This document shows, piece after piece, positions 26,777-35,429 of a DNA stretch of 63,696 bases. The notes under the pieces are model-generated. The model was not told the origin of the DNA and did not search any database. It saw only the letters and a list, made by a program, of their open reading frames with translations. The position numbers and the translations under genes are program-made. Source of the stretch: Lachnospiraceae bacterium (GTDB taxonomy: Bacteria; Bacillota; Clostridia; Lachnospirales; Lachnospiraceae); the NCBI GenBank assembly GCA_910574885.1, contig CAJTDD010000028.1:1967-65662 (forward strand). The letters run 5' to 3'. Within the stretch, counting starts at the first letter, position 1; each line of letters begins with the position of its first letter.

Positions 26777-27850
26777 ATGTTAAATTTTACGGTAGGTCCT
26801 GTTCAGTCATTTGAGTCAATATTGCTCCAAGGCGCTGAACAAGTTCCATATTTTAGGACGCCGGAATTCTCGGTGTTAATGAAACAAAATGAAGAACTGA
26901 TGAAAAAATTTGCTGGAGCGCTGGAGTCCTCAAGAGTTATTTTTATGACTTGCTCGAGTTCCGGTTCTATGGAAGCAGTAGTAATGAACTGTTTTACCGG
27001 TGCAGATAAAGTACTGGTCATTAACGGAGGAAGCTTTGGCACTCGGTTTGCCCAAATTTGTGAAATTCATAAAATTCCATATACAGAACTTAGACTAAAC
27101 GCTGGTCAAAAACTGACTAGAGAAAATTTGTACAGATATGATGGGATGGGTTTTACAGGGCTTCTGGTAAATATTGATGAGACATCAACAGGTGTTCTTT
27201 ATGATGCAGCGATGATTGGCGAGTTTTGTGTAAAAAATGATATCTTTTATGTATGTGACTGTGTATCTTCATTTCTCGCCGATCCTTTTAACATGAAAGA
27301 ATGCCATGCAGATGTGATGATTACGGGCTCGCAGAAGGCGCTTGCATGTCCGCCGGGTATTTCTGTCATTATAGTTAACGCAAGAGCGATTAAGAAAGCA
27401 GAGAATATAGATGTAAGGTCCATGTATTTTAATCTTGTTGACGCACTTAAAGATGGCGAAAGAGGGCAGACTCCATTCACTCCTGCTGTTGGGATTTTGT
27501 TGCAAATAAATATACGATTAAAGGAGATTGAGTCTGCTGGTGGTGTGGAGGCTGAAATCGCTCGGGTTGCATCTCAGGCGTTAGATTTTCGTACTAAGAT
27601 AAGAGAATTGCCATTTGAAATCGTAGCGGAATCTCCAGCAAATGGACTGACAACTCTTCATCCATACAATGCAGATGCTTATGAAATTTTTATGAGACTG
27701 AAAGATGAATATGGTATATGGGTTTGTCCAAATGGCGGTGAGTTGAAAAAGTCTGTCTTCCGGGTCGGACATATTGGTAATCTGACCCCAGAAGATAATT
27801 CAATACTCGTAGATGCTTTCATAGATCTACAAAAGAAAGGCATACTTTAA
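26777..27850 (+). CDS. Class V PLP aminotransferase (2-AEP/serine-glyoxylate transaminase-like)
   Basis: A 357-residue fold-type I aminotransferase. It has [13 protein letters not shown] at the start, [12 protein letters not shown] (about 56), [14 protein letters not shown] with the PLP Asp, and the Schiff-base lysine in [13 protein letters not shown]. The closest family memory is 2-aminoethylphosphonate-pyruvate and alanine-glyoxylate transaminases. Beside a cytidylyltransferase fusion and a TagF-like enzyme, it probably aminates a small phosphorylated keto compound to be CDP-activated. The substrate is an inference. Confidence 0.85.
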   Translation: MLNFTVGPVQSFESILLQGAEQVPYFRTPEFSVLMKQNEELMKKFAGALESSRVIFMTCSSSGSMEAVVMNCFTGADKVLVINGGSFGTRFAQICEIHKIPYTELRLNAGQKLTRENLYRYDGMGFTGLLVNIDETSTGVLYDAAMIGEFCVKNDIFYVCDCVSSFLADPFNMKECHADVMITGSQKALACPPGISVIIVNARAIKKAENIDVRSMYFNLVDALKDGERGQTPFTPAVGILLQINIRLKEIESAGGVEAEIARVASQALDFRTKIRELPFEIVAESPANGLTTLHPYNADAYEIFMRLKDEYGIWVCPNGGELKKSVFRVGHIGNLTPEDNSILVDAFIDLQKKGIL

Positions 27851-27887
27851 ACGGAAAGACATGGACAGTGGTACGGAGGGCTGTTGA

Positions 27888-29219
27888 ATGAGAAAAGTGA
27901 TCACATACGGTACATATGATTTACTCCATTATGGTCATATACGTCTTTTGGAAAGAGCAAAAGCTTTAGGAGATTATCTGATTGTCGGTGTAACGGCAGA
28001 CGATTTTGATAAGACGAGAGGTAAAATTAATGTCCGGCAATCGTTGGAAGAAAGAATTTTTGCTGTTATGGAAACTGGATTGGCAGATAAAATTATTATA
28101 GAAGAGTATGAAGGACAGAAAATTGATGATATAAAGCGATACAATATTGATATTTTTACAGTTGGTTCTGATTGGGAAGGGGTATTTGACTATTTAGAAG
28201 AATATTGTAAGGTTGTATATCTTCCAAGAACACAAGGTATTTCAAGTACAAAGATTCGTTCTGCAGAATCTACTTTGAGAATGGGACTGGTAGGTTATTC
28301 TGCATTTTTGAATAAATTCTATCGAGAGTCTAAGTATGTTAATTCTGTTGATGTGGTTGGGTTATGCTCAACCGATCTTCAAAAAATGGAATATTTAAAA
28401 GATAATCTTGAATTTGCAACGGATGATTATGATGAACTGTTAGAGCAGGTTGATTCTGTTTATCTTCATTCTCATCCGGCAAAGCATTTTGATGAATGTA
28501 GGAGAGCGCTTTTGAGAGGTAAGCATGTACTTTGCGAAAGTCCTGTAGCGATGTCTAAAGAAGCGTGCGATAATCTGTTAAATCTAGCAAAAGCAAATGG
28601 CTGTATTTTAATGGAAGCCATCCGTACGGCATATATTACAGCCTATTCCAGAATGCTTTTGTTGCTAAAAAGTGGGAGGATCGGAAATATTGTTTCAGTT
28701 GACGCGACATGTACGAGCCTAAGTAACTTTAATAGTATAGATTATAGGAAAAGATGGGGATCTCTTGAGTCGTGGGGACCGACGGCGCTTCTTCCGGTAT
28801 TTCAGGTATTAGGTATGGAATATGTGTCTAAACATATTTTTACTGTCAGGGACGAGTTTATACCAGAATATGATCTATTTACTAAAATTGATTTTACTTA
28901 TCCGCAAGCATCAGCTTCCATAAAGGTCGGCACTGGGGTAAAGTCAGAAGGAGAACTGGTTATTTCGGGAACGCAGGGATATGTATACGTACCTGCGCCT
29001 TGGTGGAAAACGGATTACTTTGAGCTTCGCTATGAGAATCCTGCAAACAACAAGCGATACTTCTATCAGGTTGATGGAGAAGGGATACGCTATGAATTAG
29101 TTGCTTTGGCAAACGCAGTAAGAAATGGTAAATCAGATTATTATATAAGCAGTGAAATTACAAGAGAAATTGCAAACATTATGCATGATTTTTCTGAGGA
29201 AAGGGATCAAAATAGATGA
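27888..29219 (+). CDS. Cytidylyltransferase - Gfo/Idh/MocA oxidoreductase fusion
   Basis: A 443-residue two-domain protein. Residues 1-128 are a TagD-type nucleotidyltransferase with GTYDLLHYGHIRLLERAK (HxGH motif) and RTQGISSTKIR. From about residue 131 (MGLVGYSAF) the chain becomes a Gfo/Idh/MocA oxidoreductase: HSHPAKHFDECRRALLRGKHVLCESPVAMSK is split here as HSHPAKHF and GKHVLCESPVAMS, including the family EKP-like CES-P segment. The fusion couples CTP-dependent activation to an NAD(P)-dependent redox step. It overlaps the next gene by 4 bp. Confidence 0.87.
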   Translation: MRKVITYGTYDLLHYGHIRLLERAKALGDYLIVGVTADDFDKTRGKINVRQSLEERIFAVMETGLADKIIIEEYEGQKIDDIKRYNIDIFTVGSDWEGVFDYLEEYCKVVYLPRTQGISSTKIRSAESTLRMGLVGYSAFLNKFYRESKYVNSVDVVGLCSTDLQKMEYLKDNLEFATDDYDELLEQVDSVYLHSHPAKHFDECRRALLRGKHVLCESPVAMSKEACDNLLNLAKANGCILMEAIRTAYITAYSRMLLLLKSGRIGNIVSVDATCTSLSNFNSIDYRKRWGSLESWGPTALLPVFQVLGMEYVSKHIFTVRDEFIPEYDLFTKIDFTYPQASASIKVGTGVKSEGELVISGTQGYVYVPAPWWKTDYFELRYENPANNKRYFYQVDGEGIRYELVALANAVRNGKSDYYISSEITREIANIMHDFSEERDQNR

Positions 29220-30010
29220 GAGAAGCACAAGAATATGACATTGATGAAATTATTTCATATTTGGAAAATAATGTACAAGATTGTCTATATATGTATATAG
29301 ATATAAAGAAGTATAGGCTCAATAATCCGGCAATGAAAGTATGGTTTAATAGGGATCAGAATAATCGGATTAACCTTGTTATTATGAAGTACCATACAAG
29401 TATAAGTTTGCATATGGAGGGAGATACGGTTTCCTTATCTGAAATTTCCCGGATTATTCATGAGTATAATCCGGCTTCTATTACTGGGAAGAAATCTATA
29501 ATAGAAAAAATCGCACCTTCTGTATGTCTTGAATATAATACAGAGTATGGGCATATTTTTGAGTACAAAAAATTTTGTGATTTTGGCGGAAATGAAATGG
29601 TTGAAAAGGCGACAGAAGAAGATGCAATGGAGATTGCAAGACTGATTACTTCCGATAAAGAAATTGGTTCTTATTATGAGATTGAGGATTTTGCAAACCA
29701 GTTGGTAGAGCGAATGAGAGCAGATATGGGACGGAATTATATTATACGGGAAGATGGGAAAATCATTGGGCATATTGCTACATATGCGGAGTTAGATGAT
29801 GTTGCAGTAACGGGTGGATTAATTGTTGAACGAGCTTATGAAGGGCATATGTTTGGCGCCGTATTGGAAGGTTATATTGTCCGTCAGATGCGGGAAGAGG
29901 GATTTCGTCTTTATACATTCGTAGTGAATCATAAGCGGTATAAGTTATTGAAGAATATGGGCAATCTCCCTGTAGGCGAATATGGAAAGATGATAAAGGC
30001 TGGGGAATAA
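29216..30010 (+). CDS. GNAT-family N-acetyltransferase
   Basis: A 264-residue protein. The C-terminal half (from about 125) is a GNAT domain with EDAMEIARLITSDKEIGSYY, IREDGKIIGHIATYAEL and the acyl-CoA/ACP-binding GLIVERAYEGHMFGAVLEGYI. The N-terminal half is a second, degenerate GNAT-like or unknown domain. It may acylate the amine put in by the class V aminotransferase, possibly using the acyl-ACP made by the neighbours. It overlaps the fusion gene by 4 bp. Confidence 0.78.
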   Translation: MREAQEYDIDEIISYLENNVQDCLYMYIDIKKYRLNNPAMKVWFNRDQNNRINLVIMKYHTSISLHMEGDTVSLSEISRIIHEYNPASITGKKSIIEKIAPSVCLEYNTEYGHIFEYKKFCDFGGNEMVEKATEEDAMEIARLITSDKEIGSYYEIEDFANQLVERMRADMGRNYIIREDGKIIGHIATYAELDDVAVTGGLIVERAYEGHMFGAVLEGYIVRQMREEGFRLYTFVVNHKRYKLLKNMGNLPVGEYGKMIKAGE

Positions 30011-30012
30011 TA

Positions 30013-31803
30013 ATGAAAGAGTTAGAATATCCATTTAATTCAGAGTATCTAATCCGAAATAAAAGAAAGTTGAAAAGACTACTTTTAGAGGATGGAAATA
30101 AAATATGGACGGAGATTCGTGTTGCGATTTTAGGAGGTTCAACTACTTCTGATATTAAGAAGATGCTTGAACTATTTCTTTTAAATTATGGTTTGAAACC
30201 ATTTTTTTATGAGTCAGAATATAATCAATATTATCAGGAGGCAGTTTTCCACAATGGAGCGTTAACGACATTTAAGCCGGATATTATATATATCCATACA
30301 AGCAATAGAAATATTACATCTTTTCCGGAGCTAAAAGATAATGCAGATATAATATCTTCAAGAATTGAAGAAGAGTATGGAAAATTTATTTCTGTTTGGG
30401 ACAGCCTTGCAGAGAAATATCATTGTCCTATTATTCAAAATAATTTTGAGATGCCGTTTTACCGTCTGCTTGGGAATAAGGATGCCAGTGATATTCATGG
30501 TGCAGTTAACTTCCTGACACGGCTGAATCTAAAGTTTTATGAATATGCACAAAGTCATGACAGTTTTTTTATATGTGATATTAATTATATTAGCGCAGAC
30601 TATGGGCTAAGGGATTGGGCGAATCCCTTTTATTGGTATATGTATAAATATGCTCTTAATGTAAATGCTATTCCCTATCTTGCATTCAATGTATCCAATA
30701 TTATCAAGTCTATTTTTGGAAAGAATAAGAAGGGATTCGTGCTTGATCTGGATAATACGCTTTGGGGTGGTATTGTTGGGGATGATGGGGTAGAAAACAT
30801 AAAAATGGGACCAGAAGAATCATCAGGACAGGTATATGCAGAATTTCAGTGTTATGTGAAAGCTCATAAGCAGCTAGGCATATTACTGAACATTAATTCC
30901 AAAAATGATGAAAAAAATGCTTTGGATGGATTAAACCGCCCTGATTGTGAGCTGAAGCCGGATGATTTTACTGTGATAAAGGCAAACTGGGATTCAAAAG
31001 ATAGAAATTTTCTTGGTATTGCTTCCGAACTAAACCTTCTTCCGGAAAGTATGGTATTTATAGATGATAATCCGGCAGAACGCCACATAATAGAAGAGCA
31101 GATTTCAGGAGTGTCAGTTCCGGAAATTGGTGAATCACATCAGTATATACAGAACATTGATAGAAACGGATATTTTGAAGCAACTTATCTCTCAGCAGAT
31201 GATTTCAAACGAAATGAGATGTATGTGAAGAATGTGGAACGATTAAAATTGCAGTCGAATTTTTCCGACTATGGAGAGTATTTGGATTCCTTGGAGATGA
31301 AGGCGGTAATTAAGTCATTTGAGCCTATGTATATGGAACGGATTGCTCAACTTACTAATAAAAGTAATCAATTTAATTTAACGACCAAGAGGTATACTTA
31401 TGGTGAAATTGAAAGTATAGTACAGAAAGGTAGTTCTTACATAACCTTATATGGTAAACTTGTGGATCGTTTTGGTGATAATGGCTTGGTAGCAGTTTGT
31501 ATAGGGAGAGTGGAGGAAAAACGATGCCATATTGAACTTTGGCTGATGAGTTGTAGAGTATTAAAACGTGATATGGAATATGCCATGATGGATGCTCTAG
31601 TAAGAAAATGCCAGGATAATCAGATTAATGAGATTATAGGATATTATTATCCGACAACCAAAAATGGAATGGTAAAAGATTTTTATTCTGACATGGGATT
31701 TAAATTGGAGTCAAACGATTGTGGGAACACAGTTTGGTCATTTTTTGTAACAGATAACTATATAGAAAAAAATATACATATTCAAATGGAGGAAGCAGAG
31801 TGA
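30013..31803 (+). CDS. FkbH-type HAD phosphatase/glyceryl transferase
   Basis: A 596-residue protein. An N-terminal SGNH-like region (about 1-220) precedes a HAD-IIIC domain with the nucleophile motif VLDLDNTLWGGIVGDDG (about 237-253), LLNINSKND and VFIDDNPAER. A C-terminal GNAT-like domain ends the chain. FkbH proteins load a glyceryl group from 1,3-bisphosphoglycerate onto an acyl carrier protein. The ACP gene starts 4 bp before this gene ends, in keeping with that role. Confidence 0.87.
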   Translation: MKELEYPFNSEYLIRNKRKLKRLLLEDGNKIWTEIRVAILGGSTTSDIKKMLELFLLNYGLKPFFYESEYNQYYQEAVFHNGALTTFKPDIIYIHTSNRNITSFPELKDNADIISSRIEEEYGKFISVWDSLAEKYHCPIIQNNFEMPFYRLLGNKDASDIHGAVNFLTRLNLKFYEYAQSHDSFFICDINYISADYGLRDWANPFYWYMYKYALNVNAIPYLAFNVSNIIKSIFGKNKKGFVLDLDNTLWGGIVGDDGVENIKMGPEESSGQVYAEFQCYVKAHKQLGILLNINSKNDEKNALDGLNRPDCELKPDDFTVIKANWDSKDRNFLGIASELNLLPESMVFIDDNPAERHIIEEQISGVSVPEIGESHQYIQNIDRNGYFEATYLSADDFKRNEMYVKNVERLKLQSNFSDYGEYLDSLEMKAVIKSFEPMYMERIAQLTNKSNQFNLTTKRYTYGEIESIVQKGSSYITLYGKLVDRFGDNGLVAVCIGRVEEKRCHIELWLMSCRVLKRDMEYAMMDALVRKCQDNQINEIIGYYYPTTKNGMVKDFYSDMGFKLESNDCGNTVWSFFVTDNYIEKNIHIQMEEAE

Positions 31804-32045
31804 AAAGAGAAGAGGTTTATCAAAAATTAAAAGTGATTTTTAGGAATAATTTTGACGATGAGAGTATTGAACTGTCCGATGGAACATCTGCGGAAGATAT
31901 TGAAGATTGGGATAGTCTTGAACAGATTAACCTTATTGTTGCTATCCAAGACGAGTTCAAGATCAAATTTAATATTGAGGAAGTGAATTCTATGAAAGAT
32001 GTTGGCGAAATGGTAAATTATATTTTGAAGAAAATAGGTAAGTAA
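31800..32045 (+). CDS. Acyl carrier protein
   Basis: An 81-residue acidic ACP. The phosphopantetheine serine is in the DWDSLEQINLIVAI helix (about residues 37-50). The N terminus MKREEVYQKLKVIFRNNF and the helix EEVNSMKDVGEMVNYIL complete the four-helix fold. It overlaps the FkbH gene by 4 bp. It probably carries the glyceryl or hydroxyacyl group used in capsule decoration. Confidence 0.9.
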   Translation: MKREEVYQKLKVIFRNNFDDESIELSDGTSAEDIEDWDSLEQINLIVAIQDEFKIKFNIEEVNSMKDVGEMVNYILKKIGK

Positions 32046-32047
32046 CG

Positions 32048-32467
32048 ATGAAATGCTATAAAATGACAGAGCTTCATGTAGGCTTGAAGGAAGAATTTGA
32101 GTATCGAATTACATCTGATATGATGCAGAAATTCCTTGAAATTACAAGTGATAATAATCCACTTCATGTTGATGATGATTTCGCGCGTAAGCGAGGATTT
32201 GAAAGACGTATCGTATACGGTATGTTGACGGCATCGTGGGTTTCAACGTTGGGGGGAGGGTTCCTTCCGGGGAGGAATTGTTTGATTCAGGGAGTTGAAT
32301 TGAAATTTTCTAAACCTGTTTATATTGGAGATTGTCTGACGATCACCGGGGAAGTCTATAAAGTAGAAGTTGCTCTAAATTATGTTGAAGTTAGGGTAAG
32401 AATTGTGAATCAGAATAACCAAAATGTTTTGCGTGGTATCATGAAAGTGAGTGTGTTTGATGACTGA
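32048..32467 (+). CDS. MaoC-like hotdog dehydratase/hydratase
   Basis: A 139-residue single-hotdog protein. The catalytic Asp and His are in TSDNNPLHVDDDFARKRGF (about 35-53), with RIVYGMLTASWVSTL following. MaoC relatives hydrate enoyl thioesters. Placed between an ACP and an SDR, it probably acts on an ACP-bound acyl group. It overlaps the SDR start by 8 bp. Confidence 0.85.
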   Translation: MKCYKMTELHVGLKEEFEYRITSDMMQKFLEITSDNNPLHVDDDFARKRGFERRIVYGMLTASWVSTLGGGFLPGRNCLIQGVELKFSKPVYIGDCLTITGEVYKVEVALNYVEVRVRIVNQNNQNVLRGIMKVSVFDD

Positions 32468-33197
32468 AAAGAGGATTTTACTTGTTACGGGCGCTTCATC
32501 GGATGTAGGTATTGGCTTAATTAAGAATATTACCCCCAATTATGAGAAAATTTGGGTGCATTACCGGAGCTCAGATTCTGTGATTGAATGCTTGAGAGAA
32601 GAGTTTGGTGACAGTATCCTACCAGTTCAGGCTGATTTTTCGGATATGGAGAGTACGGAACGTATGATAAACCTGATTAGGGATTCTGGTAATTTCCCGG
32701 ATCATATTATACATCTTTCGGCTCCTAGAGTTCATAATCTGCAATTCCACAAACTGAATTGGGAAACTTATCAAAAAGAGATTGACATATCTTTACGTTC
32801 CATTATCATGATCTTACAACAGTTTATTCCCTATATGTCTAAAAAGAAGTATGGGAAGATTATTTTTATGTTAAGCGCATATTTGGTAGGCATGCCTCCG
32901 AGCTTTTTAAGCTCTTATATTACGGTGAAGTATGCATTACTTGGTTTGATGCGGAATCTTGCAGTAGAATATGCATCAAAAAGAATCTCAGTTAATGCGG
33001 TTTCACCAGACATGATGGAAACAAAATTTTTAGTAGACATTCCAGAACTTGTGAAAGAGCAAAGTGCAAGTAATAGTCCTTTAGGTCGTAATCTGTTTGT
33101 CGAAGAAGTAATCCCGACTCTATTGTATCTTCTTTCTGATGCATGTGATGTTGTTACAGGGCAGAATATTCATATAGGAATGAGTTTCAAGAAATAA
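32460..33197 (+). CDS. SDR-family oxidoreductase (3-oxoacyl-ACP reductase-like)
   Basis: A 245-residue short-chain dehydrogenase. The cofactor motif is LLVTGASSDVGIGLI (about 6-20), HLSAPR is in the position of NAG, and SSYITVKYALLGLMR supplies the YxxxK. The C terminus is TGQNIHIGMSFKK. The ATG at 32460 overlaps the MaoC gene, and upstream GTG/TTG codons lack an RBS. Reduction of an ACP-bound keto group is inferred from neighbours. Confidence 0.87.
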   Translation: MTEKRILLVTGASSDVGIGLIKNITPNYEKIWVHYRSSDSVIECLREEFGDSILPVQADFSDMESTERMINLIRDSGNFPDHIIHLSAPRVHNLQFHKLNWETYQKEIDISLRSIIMILQQFIPYMSKKKYGKIIFMLSAYLVGMPPSFLSSYITVKYALLGLMRNLAVEYASKRISVNAVSPDMMETKFLVDIPELVKEQSASNSPLGRNLFVEEVIPTLLYLLSDACDVVTGQNIHIGMSFKK

Positions 33198-33277
33198 AGG
33201 TTTGTAATTAGGTTTTCGTTTCCCAAATTTAGCAGGATAAACAGAAAATTTTTGTTATTATGAGTAAGGAATGTAAA

Positions 33278-34299
33278 ATGAATGTAGTATTGGCTTTGAT
33301 TTTTATTATTTTGATTAGAAATACAAATTTTAGGGGGGGGGGTATGATGAATATATTGGCTATAGGCAAACACGGGCTATAAATGGTTTGTTTATTATGT
33401 TTGTTTTTTTGTCGCACTTTTCGCAGTATATTGTTTTGGATTCAATGATGGATATAATATACTTGTTTATTAAAAGTTTACTTGGGCAGACGGTGGTTAC
33501 AACATTCTTGTTTTATTCGGGATATGGGGTAATGCATTCTATTATGTGGAAAGGAGAGAGCTATATAAAAACAATGCCAAAGAACCGAATTCTTAAAACA
33601 TTGCTGTTATTTGATATAGCGATAACATTATATATAATCCTTAATATTTTTTTAGGAATAGACATGTCATATGAACAAGTCGTCTTATCATTTATAGGAT
33701 GGACAAGTGTTGGTAATAGTAATTGGTATATTTTTGCAATATTAGTAATGTATTTGATTTCATACATTGCATTTAAAGTGGCTGGTGAGAAAAAAATAAT
33801 GGGACTTATACTTTCCACCATTTTAATTGCAATGTATGTTCTGATTGTAAGTAGATGCAAGGAATCATGGTATTATAATACAGTATTTTGCTATGGAGTT
33901 GGTTTATGGTTTGCCTTTTTTAAGGATAAAATAGATATATTTTTATCAAATAGTAAAATATATTTTGTGACTTTAAGTATAATGATGGCAATACTATTTT
34001 TGTCCTATATGTTCCCGTATAATGATTATTTTCAGGTAAAGTACATCTTTTTTGTAACTTCGGTTGTTATAGTTTCGATGAAGGTTCAAATAAACAGTCC
34101 TATTCTGGTTTGGTGTGGAGAAAATTTGCTTGGGATTTTTATCCTTCATAGATTGCCAATGATTGCTTTGGGGCAATATGACTGGATGATTTCGCATCAA
34201 AATATTTATTTTGTGTTGTGTTTGGTGATATCTATATTTTTGGTAATTGTATATCAGCATCTTGTGATTAGGAATATCAACACTATGTTTGGCCGCTGA
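33278..34299 (+). CDS. Acyltransferase-3 membrane protein, out of frame at a G10 tract (probable phase-OFF)
   Basis: TAAGGA at 33265-33270 lies 7 nt before an ATG at 33278. That frame encodes a short hydrophobic leader MNVVLALIFIILIRNTNF, enters a run of ten G (33333-33342) and stops at 33380. The body of the protein is in another frame that is open from just after a TAG at 33331. It starts EYIGYRQTRAINGLFIMFV with the family His in FLSHF, then about nine more membrane helices. Eleven or eight G would join leader and body into a full O-acyltransferase. It would acylate the capsule. The first internal start codons have no RBS. Confidence 0.8.
33333..33342 (+). repeat. Homopolymeric G10 tract (candidate phase-variation switch)
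   Basis: Ten consecutive G inside the 5' part of the acyltransferase coding region, in otherwise AT-rich DNA. Slipped-strand changes of one base would move translation between a truncated and a full-length product. Confidence 0.85.
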
Positions 34300-34322
34300 T
34301 AATCAGACATCAGTTTTTTTTA
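34296..34322 (+). terminator. Terminator at the end of the capsule operon
   Basis: CTGAT-AATCAGAC-ATCAG followed by eight T, overlapping the acyltransferase stop codon. The stem is short but the T run is good. Confidence 0.55.
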
Positions 34323-34336
34323 AGTGTATGCTGTCT

Positions 34337-34690
34337 TTACCGTAAGAAAACACTATCTTTAATTTGCCGCACCGCCTGTTGAGATGTACAATCAACCTTT
34401 AAATCCAGAATCTCAGCCATCGTTGCGGTATCTCCTGCTTTTGTAGCTCTCAGCATTCGTTCAGAATGATCCGAAAGCCTGTGTACATATCCTAAGGAAG
34501 GTTCTTTCATAAGAGCATCGTTGAATTTCTCCATTAGTTCCCTATTAGGAATCAAAACAAGGCCATCTTCATAATTCAAAAGTCCATAGACTACCATCTC
34601 AGAGAAAATTTTATCCTTAGTAGAAAGATTTATGGAAGCAACGGTATATTTCAGAACCTTTGCGGGAACCGGAATGCCAGAAAATCATCA
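34337..34690 (-). pseudogene. Remnant of an AAA-ATPase-like/PD-(D/E)XK (DUF1703-type) protein
   Basis: On the minus strand the frame reads IPVPAKVLKYTVASINLS, then KDKIFSEMVVYGLLNY, IPNRELMEKFNDALMKE and LRATKAGDTATMAEILD. This matches the middle part of the abundant clostridial AAA-ATPase-like family with a C-terminal nuclease-like domain. The N-terminal ATPase and the C terminus are absent, and the open part (86 codons from an internal ATG) has no RBS. It is a decayed fragment marking past insertion or deletion at the end of the capsule locus. The rest of 34300-34934 holds the leader of the next operon. Confidence 0.65.
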
Positions 34691-34823
34691 AAGCAAGAGA
34701 ATACTCAGTTTGCTATTAGAGATATTCTCTCATATTTTGTAGAATTCTAGGTGCGTGTTGTTTACGGTTTAGAGGGTGAATGATTAAATATTTTCAAAAA
34801 AATATCGTAATCCATCGAATTTT

Positions 34824-34901
34824 GTGGTAAACTATTCATAGTTTTTCAATGGTAAGGAGATAAGGGGAAGAAATTCCTCTTTATTTGCTTACCATTTTTT
34901 T
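34824..34901 (+). promoter_or_regulatory. Possible promoter and attenuator-like hairpin ahead of the SLATT operon
   Basis: An extended -10, TGG-TAAACT (-10 hexamer 34828-34833), is followed at 34848-34901 by a long hairpin. Its outer arms are AATGGTAAG and CTTACCATT, inner purine/pyrimidine arms pair imperfectly, and a run of seven T follows. The terminator lies before the first gene, so transcription of the operon would have to pass it. The promoter is weakly supported; the hairpin is clear. Confidence 0.6.
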
Positions 34902-34934
34902 ATATCCAGCAAAAGATAAAAGAAAGGTAACGAT

Positions 34935-35429
34935 ATGCGGCGCTTATTTAGAATACACATTCCCTGCTATGAATTTGAAGATTTTTCTAGCCTAATTGAA
35001 TATGGAGGAACACCAGAACAAATATGCTATCACCGAACTATGAATTGTCTGGAATGGTACATACGCAAAGCCATTTTCTACAAACGTATATTTTACCTCC
35101 TATCTATGGTAAACCTATTATTGCCTCTTCTGAGTACTGCTATCATGGCGTGGAAAAAGGATTCAGACATAGGGATTATACTCTCTGCATGTACCTCTTT
35201 ATCGGCGTCCTCGCTTGCGCTTTTCAACGCCCGCGATAAGTGGACGAGCTATCGGACGGCTGCGGAGAATATCAAGAGACAATACTCCCTATATTGTGCT
35301 AAAGTAGAACCGTTTGATGATGAAAACGCTCATTCGCGGTATATCATGTTACTGGAGCAGTATATGACAGAAGTACATACCCATTGGTGCGATATGCAAG
35401 CAGAAGAAATCAAAGAGGAGAAAAAGTAA
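34935..35429 (+). CDS. SLATT/DUF4231-type membrane protein
   Basis: A 164-residue protein with two adjacent transmembrane helices (about 52-73 and 78-98). These are followed by a helical cytoplasmic tail with NARDKWTSYRTAAENIKRQY, the typical SLATT/DUF4231 continuation. SLATT proteins are predicted pore-forming effectors in bacterial conflict systems and usually sit with a sensor or nucleotide-signal gene. The RBS is AGAAAGGTAACG. Its stop overlaps the phosphoesterase start (TAATG), so the two are translated together. Confidence 0.78.
   Translation: MRRLFRIHIPCYEFEDFSSLIEYGGTPEQICYHRTMNCLEWYIRKAIFYKRIFYLLSMVNLLLPLLSTAIMAWKKDSDIGIILSACTSLSASSLALFNARDKWTSYRTAAENIKRQYSLYCAKVEPFDDENAHSRYIMLLEQYMTEVHTHWCDMQAEEIKEEKK

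Noticed and set aside
33388..34299. Acyltransferase starting at the TTG at 33388
   Set aside because: No RBS, and it would remove the conserved YRQTRAING start of the family. The upstream ATG with a good RBS and the G tract explain the locus better.
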